Shown here piece by piece: positions 53,881 to 64,000 of a DNA stretch of 64,000 nt. The stretch lies in the NCBI GenBank assembly GCA_036365455.1, contig JAWQUS010000010.1, positions 18,958,501 to 19,022,500 of the forward strand, in the 5' to 3' direction. Position 1 is the first letter of the stretch. Each line of letters starts with the position of its first letter. The position numbers and the translations under genes are program-made. The stretch comes from Macrosoma leucophasiata. Taxonomy: Eukaryota > Arthropoda > Insecta > Lepidoptera > Hedylidae. The notes below the pieces were generated by a model. The model was given only the letters and a program-made list of their open reading frames with translations. It was not told the DNA's origin and did not search any database.

Positions 53881-54219
53881 CTTTAAAATCCATTTATTTA
53901 TGAATGACTTGATAAATAGACTTGAAAACGGATCTTCTTCATTGCGCGTGGCGCGTTTTTATTCGTATTACTTAGAATGAAGTATGGATATTTGCATTTC
54001 ACCGTTTGGTTTATGGCCAAACGGTGAACTACAAATATGCATAAATAAATAAATAAAGCTTTGTTTCCATAAATTCTCCGAAACCACTGACTCTTCGACA
54101 GACATAAACACAAACTTTCTTTTTTTAATGAACTCAAATTAATTACAACACAAGTTAATATTAGAATAATAGCTTTCATAGCGACGACATTAAATTCCGG
54201 CGAGCAAATGATCGCACAC
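53881..54219. other. No gene recognised
   Basis: A 93-codon minus frame (54,179-53,898) is not recognised. A short inverted repeat ttcaccgtttgg and ccaaacggtgaa lies at about 53,997-54,029. Confidence 0.4.
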
Positions 54220-54311
54220 AGTGTGCATTTAGTCCGTGTTAAGTTCTCGGCGAACAGTTTTTGATAGTGTGCATTTAGTCCGTGTTAAGTTCTCGGCGAA
54301 CAGTTTTTGAT
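54220..54311. repeat. Perfect 46-bp tandem duplication
   Basis: Two identical copies (54,220-54,265 and 54,266-54,311) contain catttagtccgtgttaagtt and ctcggcgaacagttttt. Complete identity suggests a recent event. Confidence 0.92.
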
Positions 54312-54490
54312 GCTTTGGAGATTTCTGTCCTCTATAAACCAAATTCTATCGTCTACACCCGCCTTATCTTTCGCCGCCAGTTGGCGAAACGGAGCTCAAG
54401 TGTATTTGCGGAACGCAGACGCCACCGGAACCAGAACGTTACAAGGAGTTTACATGCGAAATTAAACAAGTTGGATTAGAGCGACCTGTG
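54312..54490 (+). other. GC-richer segment ending at a donor-like site
   Basis: After the duplication the sequence is less AT-rich (ttcgccgccagttggcgaaa, gacgccaccggaaccagaac). It reaches ctgt|gtgagt at 54,489, a good donor. A non-coding first exon is possible but unproven. The 65-codon frame over it shows no known motif. Confidence 0.2.
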
Positions 54491-54789
54491 TGAGTCATTT
54501 TAATTTTATACCTATTCCTAGACTTACGTCCTCGCCTCTATGCCGTTTCCATACTAGATTATTTGGATTTTGTACTGCACTTGTGGAATTTGGGCATTTT
54601 ATTATAAACTTAAATTTTCTATGTATGCGGTGAAAAGCTGTCTGATAACCACTAGGCAAAGATATTAGACTAGGAATTGTTCGTTCTTTATGCTTTGAGT
54701 TATTATTTCACTGTCATCAGTGTGTATGTTTCAGAATTTTGTCGACCAAAGAGAACCGTTAAGTTATTTAAAACCTTTTAGTTATAAAC

Positions 54790-54874
54790 AACTCGACGAC
54801 CCAGTTGGTCCAGCAGAATGTGACGAGCGCATGATCCGAGGGTTCGATCCCTGTACTAGGACAAAAATATGGCC
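54790..54874 (+). mobile_element. tRNA-derived SINE, copy 2, fragment
   Basis: cgacgacccagttggtccag and the B box GGTTCGATCCC (54,841-54,851) match the head of the SINE at 34,235. The tail is missing. Confidence 0.72.
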
Positions 54875-55439
54875 AAGATAGCCAGCACTGACCTTAAAAA
54901 AATATGCACCTTTATTTGATTAAAAGTAAATTTATTGTTAGTGAATGTTGCTATATAAAATATTACTTATTTCATAATTGTGAGTATATTTTTGAAGACA
55001 AAACCGTCCTCAAATAAGTGTTTTAAATAACTTTTGATTATTTATATAGATAATGATTACAGGGATTTATACTATTGCAAAAAAATGTTGTGATTGCAAC
55101 ATATCAGCAGTATCGCTGAAATAATAAATTTAAATCCGAATGATGTTCATTTTTAATTCATTTTTAATTTCGTTTCAAAAGTCTTATTTCGTGTTATAAT
55201 TAATGTACAATCGTTACTGTTAATATCCTTGACTTAGTTTTACATTAGGTACCTGACATGTACGGTTGGCCGACCAACCGTGTACACATACCTTTACTTT
55301 CTTTAATCTCAGAATTTAAATCACTGCAGTCACGATTAGGAGTATCGAAATGATTTAGGAATATCGAAATGATACTGTTGATTTATAAAATAAATATTTA
55401 TATTATTTATGAATTGTGACCAAGTTCTAAGACATAACT
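54875..55439. other. No feature recognised
   Basis: AT-rich non-coding DNA. A short palindrome tacggttggccgaccaaccgt lies at about 55,261-55,281. Confidence 0.5.
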
Positions 55440-55730
55440 TTTTTTTTTATATGTTATGATATTTGTAAACAAGCATGCAGTTCACATTGATGTTAAGTGA
55501 TGACTGCAGCCTATAGACACCCACAGAAAGACCAAGGTCAAAATGCAGATGCGTTACCACTCCTGAGGCGTAAGGTGTTATGCCTCTGTGCCGGAAATTA
55601 CAGGGCCGTACATTACCACCTGACCGGAACACGATAGTGCTGAACACTACCATTTAGCGGCAAGTATATTAGGCAATGCGGTGGTGCCCACGCCCGCGAG
55701 CTCCGTCACTGGAGCTCTACCACCAGTAAA
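55440..55730 (-). mobile_element. Bm1-like SINE, full length
   Basis: T-run at 55,440, all family blocks, intact 5' hairpin. The 3' terminal wording differs slightly (gttatgatatttgtaaacaa). Confidence 0.88.
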
Positions 55731-55979
55731 AGTACTATCACCATATCGCGATATAACCGGAATAGCATTTAGTGACAGCGGATCTCATGTGCATGGCAAC
55801 GGTGTCTTTACTCACCATACTTGGCGTTCATTCATCATTTCATTAGTTGCCAATATATTTAATTTCGTAGGTCGTCTGATATGTGACCTGATTAAATACC
55901 ACAATTCTCTGTAATAATACGACTTTTTCTTTTCAAAATATACTTACACAATAAATACCGATACAATAATAATGGCAAC

Positions 55980-56080
55980 CCTTGATTGTCCCACAGCTGG
56001 GCACGAGTCTCTCCCCTTTTTGCTGGGAGGCCTGGCTTACTCCACCACGCTGGTCCATTGTAAGTTGGTGAAGGATGACA
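55980..56080 (-). repeat. Lepidopteran repeat fragment (ccaccacgctggtcc)
   Basis: tgtcccacagctgggcacga, then tactccaccacgctggtcca and ttgtaagttggtgaagg match by sight a repeat common in moths and butterflies. Confidence 0.5.
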
Positions 56081-56114
56081 CAGTAAATGCCCGGTCCAAA
56101 TTAATCTTCCTAGA

Positions 56115-56765
56115 TCACAGGATGATACCTCGTGACAAAAAACCGTGACGTCACCTCCTTCGACCGTCTACAGTCTGACATGTGACGTGATATCGAGAGT
56201 GCACCTCGTTTCGTCGTTCAAGCGGATCATATACTACCTATGCTATTAAGAGTCAGTTATAGAGCAGAATAAAAACTTATGTCATAGTATCTGTTACTTG
56301 CACTCTTAGTATTTTTTCAAATTACGTATACAAAATATACGCTTCGCCGGTCTGAAATAGTAGAAATTAAATCTTCATTGATCACACTGACAAATATCCG
56401 TGAAGTCACCATCATTGACTGTTTGCCGTCTGACATGTGACGTTTCGACGAAAGTGATCCTCGTTTCGTCGGCCAAGCGAATCATATACCACGCTATTCA
56501 GAGTTAATTACACTCGTAGTATCTCTTACTTACTCACTGTATTTTTTCAAATACGCATGCCATAATTATAATTATACGCGTCACTGATTTGAATTAAATC
56601 TTCATAGGTCAAACTGTGATACCTCGTTATAAATATCCGTGACGTCACCTTCATTGACTGTTTGCCGTCTGACATGTGACGTCGAAAGTGATCCTCGCTT
56701 CGTCGGCCAAGCGGATCATATAGCACGCTATTCAGAGTTAATTATAGTATCTGTTACATACTGTA
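56115..56765. repeat. Tandem triplication of a 240-255-bp unit
   Basis: gtctgacatgtgacgt recurs at about 56,173, 56,428 and 56,668. Each copy also has cgtgacgtcacc (gtgaagtcacc in the second), cctcgtttcgtcg and gcggatcatata. The copies are diverged but colinear. TGACGTCA, a CREB/ATF-type palindrome, is intact in copies 1 and 3. Confidence 0.85.
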
Positions 56766-59624
56766 TCTTTTTTTATAAAGTAAAGCGAAAGTGTTTCTGT
56801 TTAAGTATATTCGTATCTATTTTTAAATTGCCTCGTTATTTTGTTAGCAAGTTTTATATAATTATTTTAATGTAGATTTGTGGTAAAACAATAGCTTTCT
56901 TCGTTTTATTTGGTTTCTTATGTCGGTTATTTTGGTTCATGTGAATCGCCTCACTTCGGATTCGATCTCGCATCAGAAATTGACTTTTATTCTTCGATCA
57001 ACCTTCTATCACACACTGTTGGTTTCGTCTCACATCAATTCTAGATGTGGGGAGCCAGGTTAAGGGCTGTGCCCACTGAATGGGGTCTCTAATCGCTGAC
57101 CGTGAACACGGTCAGGTCCTTGGTCTTCGGGCGTCAATTCCGGTGTGTACCGTTTGTCCTTGGCATCGGTAGGTGCGGTCGGCGACCAGCGTACTTTGTC
57201 GATACATATTGTGAAAATAGATGTAAGGAACATATTTTGAAGAGACCCTACTGAGTTTTGTTTTGGTAGGTTTTTTCTCAGTAATGTGGGCTTTGGAACT
57301 CTGCCAGAGAATGACAAAGAATGTCCCATATTTTTTTGTTTAGTCTTAAGTTGCCGTTTGTAAAAGATAGTATGGAACATTCGGTTGATACCTTTTTTTT
57401 TATTGAGTATATTTGGACCATTATTTATTTATTTTTGTTTACTTTGACATATTAATCAACGTATCAGTTGTTATTCGTTTGGAACTATGGTATTTTTCAT
57501 TTTCTAGATAATTAAAATCTAATTTTAAAAATGAAGTTTAATACCCTACTAGTCAATTTAATATAATTTTTTACAGTATTTTAGTAGATTTCAACGAAAA
57601 ATAAATGAACGCAATCTAATATTTGTTGTAGCTGTGTATTATTAACTTTTCCTTACAAAATGTTGAAATTATGAATGATGTTAAATTAATTTCTTCGACA
57701 CAAGTATTTCTAGATAATCTTTATTAACTCGCTTGTAAAATGTTACGAGTAGTTTTCTTAGAATTCATTAGTTTTGGAAATGCAATCTACCTTCTGGAAA
57801 TTTTAAGTGCCACGAGCTTACGAGTAATAACGTCATGAACTTTTTTACGTTTATAATTATTTAAATCATCAATAAATTCAGCCATGTTGGTATGTTCTCG
57901 CCAGATCCCTCGCGGGATATGCAGAAAGCGTGGAGCGTCAAATATTCTGGTTCTTACATAGGTACCTCTCGTTTACATTCTCGTAATTCATGGACGTCAA
58001 TTCCGAAGACTCTTAACCCCCCCACCTTCAAATAGTACACGACTACGAAATGTAAAACTCTCATAATATAGTCATCGCTTCGATTTTGGTTACATTTACG
58101 CAAACAAACTAACTTCGCCGAGCGGCAAAAACAAGCCATTCAATAGCCTGAACGCGCTGCGGTGGACCATATTTAAGCCCCGCCCACAGTCCGCCACATT
58201 ATGTAATTTTTTTTGGCTAAGTTACACAAATTTAGATTATTTGTCGTAAATACACATATTGTGCAAATAGGTGCCTTGGTCTTCCTTAACCTTTATAGCC
58301 ATTTTTTTAAACTTCATAAAAATTTGATTTCCCTGAACATTTGAACACGAAAGTGTGGCTAATTTGGAGACCCCGTCTCGAGATTTTGCTTGTATTTAGC
58401 AATAAAAAAATGTAATTCTGAAGCAAAAAAGTTATAACGATCTTTCATGCCGCCTCATTTCTTTTATAAAGTAGCAAAGTGTAATATTGTGTAAAATCAT
58501 ATTATAATTTCATGAAACGTTGCCATGCCTTATAAAATTAAATTTCACATTTTGCACACTTTATGAACTTTTAGAAGGTAATTACAAAGAGCTGTGTTCG
58601 GGTGACTGCCTCGATGCCAAATTTCGAAAACAAGTGGATATATTAAATTAATAAATTGTTTTTGAATAAACATTTATTTGATTTTAAAAACAAAATGCGT
58701 AGATATACTTACTCAGACAAGCATGACAAACTTGTTTGAGAAAGTGTTATATATTTTCACAAAACTATAATGACAGTGGATACAGCGCGTGTTCACTGTC
58801 ACTATACGTTTAATTTTAAAAATATTTATTGCTGATAGGGTCCCTGTGGTAGAGCTTATGGCTGTAATCACTATCGTCTAATTAATATACATGCTCTGCT
58901 ATTGAATGATGGTGTCCTTTTTACACAACCTAACTCTTCGGAGTATAACCTTAAAAATAACAGTTCCTTCCACCGAATAAACAGTATAATATTTACGAAA
59001 ACTGTATTGCATTACTGAATCATGCGTTCTATTCGGGCATTAACTGACAAAATGAACACGTTATCTAATCCACCACTTAGTAACGAGAGAACCTTGTTAA
59101 CTGATATGTGATTAATCAAGCGACTCTAAGTCGAATAGTCGGGATCCGCGGATATACCGGGATATGCCGGGATTATCCCTATCTCTACCCTACCCCGCCC
59201 TGTCCGGCGCGGACATCAGAATATCGGATTTCCACCGTTTCCGTACGTGTATAAGAATTTGAGGAATACGAAAAGAAACATTCTTTCTACTTTTTGGACT
59301 ATGACGATGAATACTCCATTCTTTAGTAAAACCGTGTTTGCGATGATTGATAACAAACCGTTAGATATCAGTTGAATTCTTAAAATATATTTCATGTTAC
59401 GAATAAAAATAGACAAGAATTCTGTCCATATCAAAAGGCATAACATATTAACAGCAAAAATGCAGGTCTGAATCCAATACTAGGTAGGTACTAAATCACC
59501 TGGTCACAGTCTATACTATGTTCTAAACAAAACACGAAAATGCTGTACAAAACCAAACACAGTACGCAACAAGTTATATTGCACATCGAATTCAGGAAAA
59601 ACACATCGGATAACTTCGGATCTA
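56766..59624. other. Long AT-rich stretch without recognised gene
   Basis: A 106-codon minus frame (57,380-57,060) overlaps actgagttttgttttggtag and aactctgcc, wording shared with the retroelement-like region at 33,745. This suggests a retroelement remnant. Elsewhere I see nothing. Confidence 0.45.
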
Positions 59625-59742
59625 TAGAGCGTTATCTCTTTCGCACATAATTAATGTGACGTTTGATGAAATGATGAATCTTTTGACCAATATCGGACTA
59701 TTAGTGCCTACGTGGGCAGTGTGCAGCAGAGATAACGCTCCA
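59625..59742. mobile_element. Small inverted-repeat element, about 118 bp
   Basis: GAGCGTTATCTCT occurs at the left and its complement at the right (agagataacgctc). There is no clear target duplication. Confidence 0.6.
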
Positions 59743-60344
59743 CAATGTCGAAACTAGCCTGTCTCCTTCCGAAGTTCAATGTGCAATATTTCTTAAGGGA
59801 TACTGTATCGGCTGATATATAGGTATACAATGCGGTGGTCATCTAGATTTTTTTAAAAATTTCTTTAGTGCATGTCCCCCTATCCATTCAGTGAATAACA
59901 CAAATAAGGAATCATCTCTGAGAGAGCCGAAACTCCGATTTCACCACAAGTGATGGATTAAAGAAAATCTTAAAGTGGATTTTATTTGAGAATCTCGTAT
60001 AGACCGGGATTCGTCTGTAGCCCAGGATTGTCTATCTCCTACTTCACACTGCCGATCCCTCGGGATTTCTACGATCGGATTCCTGTTGTTTCCACGTGTT
60101 TTATTTCTTTTACCTTTTATTTGCAATGTTGATTGAATGTATTTTGAGGAATCGGATCGTTTATATATAGATGGAATATCGGAATGTTTTTATAGAAGGC
60201 CTGTGAAGCTGTATTCTTCACCGGTTTAACATTAGGTATTGGACGCATATCTACTGTACAAAATACTTTTCGGCACTTCTAAAAAAAAGCACGTTTGTAA
60301 TCGTGAAATATCAAATCTATCTTAGTCTACATAGATGGGTACGT
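59743..60344. other. No feature recognised
   Basis: Non-coding sequence without a family match. Confidence 0.5.
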
Positions 60345-60490
60345 ACCATCATAACTACCACAGAGACAAAACAACTTAAGACCTGAAGTTCGGCAACGCA
60401 TTTACCTACATTTTAACATCCAGTTTTCGGGTAGATTTCTATAGGCTGCAGTAAAGGTTTGTTTGCCTACATATAAAAATATACAAAAAA
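60345..60490 (+). mobile_element. Bm1-like SINE, very degenerate
   Basis: ggcaacgcatttacctacat, tttctataggctgcag and gtttgtttgcctacatataa keep family order, with an A-rich end. Confidence 0.55.
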
Positions 60491-61229
60491 AAATGTTTGT
60501 GTACACAGACAAACAATGAGTTTTAAAATCACGCCACCCACCACGCTATGACTAAACATAGTGCAATGTGGTCCAATTGTATCAAGTATCAACCGAATTG
60601 TTGAATGCATACTTCGATTTTGCTGTGTCACCACAACTGTATCAAACGGTCCTCGAGCGAAATTTAATAAAGTCTTTGCATTTTACGTTTGCATTCGTAA
60701 AATATGTCTTCATCTCAACGAATAAAATGTTTCGCCTTTTACGATTCAACGTTTGAAGCTGCATTATTAAAATTGCTTTTTAGAGTTCAGTTCCAGTAAA
60801 TTATTGGAAAGCATTGTAATTGTAACTGGCTGCATTCAATTTTGTTAATGTGCCGTAATACCTTCTTTAATTTTGAATGTATTTGTTTTTAATTATCGAA
60901 CAACAATTTTTTTTTTTTAATTTCGGCACGGAATGGAAACAACTATACTTTATGATACTGTTGTGCCTTCATATTCTTCACCTTCATCTAGCGGTAGGAA
61001 ATATACCTAACAACCTATTCTCATATCTACCAAATATACAATTCTATTATATTTTTTATTCAACCCGTTTCTGAGGAATGCTACAACAAACACCGTGATA
61101 CGACATTTTTGTATACCTATTTCAATATTACCTTTGCTGTATAGACATGCAAGTCAGTAGTATTCCTAATGTACATGAATTTTGATTTCTTTTAATTGAT
61201 AATTTCGATACAAACGAATCAACTATGAT
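60491..61229. other. No gene recognised
   Basis: AT-rich. Two short plus-strand frames (60,568-60,756 and 60,877-61,074) are not recognised. Confidence 0.45.
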
Positions 61230-61479
61230 AGTGCCCAACGGTGCGGTTTTCACGTTCGTTTCCACGCAGAACGTGTAAACTGTGGAACGAACTTTCCTCT
61301 AAGGTTCCCTCGGTGCTACAATATGGGGTTTAAAAAAAGGCGTCAAAAGAGTGCCTGAGGGCTAGCAGCGCGTTGGCAAATTCCCTGGTGTTGAAAATGT
61401 TCATAAGCGACGGTGACCACTTTCCATCAGGTAGCCCGTCTTCTTGTCTGTCTGTCTAATGACATAAAAAAAACATCAA
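61230..61479 (+). pseudogene. CR1/Jockey-like LINE 3' end
   Basis: The frame from about 61,283 reads WNELSSKVPSVLQYGV and then a stop. WNELP...-type wording near the C-terminus is typical of this LINE group in Lepidoptera. Downstream blocks gtgaccactttccatcaggt, cttgtctgtctgtc and acataaaaaaaac match the usual 3' untranslated end and A tail. Confidence 0.7.
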
Positions 61480-61861
61480 CATTATTGATAGGTACATGTT
61501 AATGCTTAGAAAATAACACTAATGATATAGGTACGAGTATTAACCCAAGCTCTTTGTTATCATGATTTATAACATTATCGTGACGGTGAACATGCCTATC
61601 TAAAATATTATGCGTGATTAAAGAGCATTATGGATAAATCCCTTTATAAATGTACCCCGTGACATCATCACATTTGAGTTAATTAACCGCATAGAACGCG
61701 GTGGCGTATCGGAAGCCTATTGTATCTATTTGTTTTCTGTATAATGAAAATAATTAGATACTCTTACAACTACCTAGTGCCCACAAGTATTTTCTTCAAA
61801 GTACATTTTATGGTATAACTAGCTTTTACCAGCGCCGCCGTCGTTCGGGTGAAATATACAA

Positions 61862-62316
61862 GGTGTAACAGAAAGGTCCAACAATATTTCAACAGTCCTT
61901 GCCTTTACTGAAGTTGATTTCATTCCCCGAGGTCTTTATCTCCTGAGAATGTAAAATCATCAGTTATTGCGAGTCAAACTTTAATTCAAATTTTATGCGT
62001 TTCATCCCTGATAACAACAGCTGACAGCGTATCAGTTGAAAGCGAACGCTACGCGTATGTGCGTAGGTATGAATTGCTCAGATGCTAGCATTTCATACGC
62101 ATACACGCGCACTGTTCGCCCACCGTCAGCACGCACGGTATTTGTGTGCGAAATGCTGAGCGTTTCCATTGACGACTTGTTAGGGTTGTCAAATAAAATA
62201 ACAAATAATTAATTTTTATACTTTGTATGAAAAAAAAGTTGTGATTTCATTCTTATTATTAACATAAAGTGATCTAAAACTTGTTGGACCTTTCGGTGAT
62301 ACCTTTTACAAGGTAC
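61862..62316. mobile_element. MITE-like element with GAAAGGTCCAACAA ends
   Basis: The left end is aaggtgtaacagaaaggtcc aacaa. The right end is ttgttggacctttcggtgat acctt. Imperfect TIR of about 26 bp. The middle is GC-richer with several short palindromes (tgctcagatgctagcattt, gcgaaatgctgagcg). No target duplication was assigned. Confidence 0.65.
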
Positions 62317-62461
62317 ATAAAATTTCTTCCACAATTTTATTTTTATTCTTATGTACTTATTATAGAAGTGCCTAGTTACTTTACTAATTTATTTTTTAAG
62401 TAGTAAACAAATGCTATTTTGGTAACTAGTCTGCTGGTGTGTTTAGATATCTACAAATTAT

Positions 62462-62715
62462 TCCGCTTATTCATTAACTTTTAACTAAAGTGTTGCTAAT
62501 CCTAGGAACAATTATTGTTTCTAGTGCTAATCTCACTTTTGCCTTTGTTGCTTATCCAGTTGAATTTTCAATTCCCCTTTTTCATATTATACGTACATTA
62601 GATATGTTTTAGTATATTATGCTTTGTCTTTGCCAGTTGAATTTTCAATTTTTAATGTACGTATAATATGAAAAAGGGGTGGAATGAGTGGGTAGGTACA
62701 TCTATTAATAAAAAG
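62462..62715. mobile_element. Degenerate, rearranged copy of the ACCCCC MITE
   Basis: ccgcttattcattaactttt, aactaaagtgttgctaatc and cgtacattagatatgtttta align with 24,870-25,029. An extra inverted pair (ccccttttt-catattatacgtac and gtacgtataatatgaaaaa) shows a local inverted duplication. Confidence 0.6.
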
Positions 62716-62869
62716 TTAACATGAAAGTAGTATCAATTATTACTGATCTTTATATTTTTTTCATATTTTTACAATTTGGGCACATAGTTTTAATGTTGAA
62801 ACGTTGAAATTGTTTCTATTTTCTAAACTTTTATACGCGTTTAATTTCCTTATCTCCAAAGATCTTTGC

Positions 62870-63268
62870 GCAAGATCTGCGGTGTATCACTCACCGATCG
62901 CGTTCGTAATGAAAATGTAAGAAAGAAGCTTTGTGTGAATGATAGTATCGGTGTAAAAATGAAAAAAGGCATGCTCCGATGATTCGGGCATATAGAAAGA
63001 ATGTCGAATGAGCGAATGACTAAACAGATATACAATGCGAATGTGGATGGTTACAGAGGCCCAGGAAGACCAAGACTGACCTACCATGACCAAATAGGTC
63101 GAGTTCTGTCTGATGGTGGGGTCAAAAGTCTTAGGAATCAGCGTGCATTTATGAAGAGAATGATGAAAGTAGACGAGGCACAAGAGGTTTGTCAGAACCG
63201 GGATATCTGGCACTCTTCACTCTCTGCCTACCCCGTTAGGGACCCGGCGTGAAGATACATACATACAT
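62870..63268 (+). pseudogene. LINE ORF C-terminus with in-frame stop
   Basis: The frame reads KICGVSLTDRVRNENVRKKL, then a TGA at 62,980-62,982 exactly where tryptophan of R-W-FGHIERM is expected. It continues as MTKQIYNANVDGYRGPGRPR to a stop at 63,250. FGH.ERM...R..K.IY.A.VDG..G.GRPR is a hallmark of the C-terminal region of many arthropod LINE polyproteins. The 3' end reads cgtgaagatacatacataca. The start is approximate. Confidence 0.78.
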
Positions 63269-63368
63269 CTCCAAAGATAAACTGAAAAAGAATTTAAAAA
63301 AACATCTGTATAAAAAAAGTATTCGTTTAGTAAGATTCTAAAATGTTATATGTACCTATATAATATTA

Positions 63369-63590
63369 TTGACGACCCGGTTAGCCCGGGTAACGGTGTG
63401 AAACCATCGTTTGATTCGAAGGGTCGCGGGTTCGATCCCCGCACTGGGACAAATATTTGAATGGCCTACAGATATTTGTTTCGGGTCTGGGTGTTTGTGT
63501 ATGTGTTGTATGTGTACAACGGCACCCACGACACCGGTTTATACCTACTGTGGGGCTGTGAGTGTAAGCGTATTTTATTTATTTTTATTA
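63369..63590 (+). mobile_element. tRNA-derived SINE, copy 3
   Basis: ttgacgacccggttagcc, B box GGTTCGATCCC (63,430-63,440), then cctacagatatttgtttcgg and a tail continuing past ggtttatacctactgtgggg to attttatttatttttatt. It matches 34,235-34,406 along its first 175 bp. Confidence 0.82.
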
Positions 63591-64000
63591 TTGTGATACG
63601 ATAGATGAAAGTAAAAATACCAGCCAGACGATCTCGTCGAGATTTTTCCTCATCAGACTAAAACGACAACAATACTAACTTCCCAACCCCTGTACTTATT
63701 GGAATGAAAACTGTAATGTTTCGAATGACACCCTCTGTCCCCGTGGGGGGTCGTAAACGTGAATTTTATACATATCGAGCTACGTCGGCCGGCCGTCTGT
63801 CCCGGCATAATTCAAATTAAGCTCATGACAGAAGGGTCGGGGACAAACGAGCAAACAACAACAAATTTTGTGCGGTTTGGAGAAGGCAATTTGCGGGCAT
63901 TTTTTTAAAGTACCTACTAATAAAGTTTCCAGTATAAGAACTATACCTACTACTCTACCTGCTTTACTAGATTAACTCTGTGCGAATTGGTGAAGATGGA
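63591..64000. other. No feature recognised
   Basis: Non-coding in appearance up to the window end, with a short palindromic patch ctacgtcggccggccgtct near 63,780. Confidence 0.5.

Noticed and set aside
57060..57380. 106-codon minus frame as a gene
   Set aside because: It shares wording with a retroelement-like segment at 33,745 and lacks any domain. It is probably part of a decayed element.

Overview
The window looks like a gene-poor stretch of lepidopteran (moth or butterfly) nuclear DNA. It is AT-rich. It carries more than two dozen copies of an A-tailed SINE whose plan resembles the silkworm Bm1 SINE. It also holds several repeats typical of lepidopteran genomes: those carrying 'tagctgtgcccgcgac' ends, those with 'agggttccgta' ends, and those with 'cacaacactgttgtg'. 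Three mellifera-type mariner copies and fragments of non-LTR retrotransposons complete the picture. I found no host protein-coding gene, rRNA, functional tRNA, CRISPR array or bacterial-style operon. Family names come from remembered families, not from a search.

Layout. 0-5.4 kb: a small inverted-repeat element, a SINE, a 1.2 kb minisatellite of 15-bp units inside an older interspersed repeat, a full-length mariner with an unbroken 341-residue transposase, and a tRNA-containing SINE with a 13-bp target duplication. 5.4-12.5 kb: degenerate SINEs, a TA-flanked MITE, a candidate 31-nt exon and a broken mariner. 12.5-19 kb: AT-rich unique sequence, a SINE split by an 834-bp insertion, a third mariner with several lesions, and a block of direct and inverted repeats. 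19-26 kb: a SINE nested in a TTA-flanked MITE, a SINE with a 10-bp target duplication, a diverged tandem triplication split by a TIR element, and a GC-rich repeat block. 26-36 kb: a long hairpin, a hAT-type MITE with an 8-bp duplication, a double palindrome, an unassigned 533-bp element with an 8-bp duplication, and a 1.1 kb TIR element carrying a tRNA-like SINE. 36-46 kb: nested SINEs, a twin-primed SINE, a fossil LINE end and a second candidate short exon. 46-52 kb: two head-to-tail fragments of a Dong/R4-like LINE in (TAA)n tracts, a local triplication, and a SINE with an internal 47-bp tandem array. 52-64 kb: more MITEs, a 245-bp tandem triplication, two LINE 3' ends and two tRNA-like SINEs.

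How the parts work together. Autonomous LINEs (Dong/R4-like, CR1/Jockey-like and a third type) are the likely source of the reverse transcription that mobilised the SINEs. Target duplications and one twin-priming inversion support that. The mariner copy at 3.4-4.65 kb could in principle supply transposase to related TA-flanked elements. The only hints of host transcription units are two short segments bounded by good splice signals at 7,085-7,115 and 43,827-43,854 on the plus strand. If real, the window would be mostly intron or intergenic DNA.
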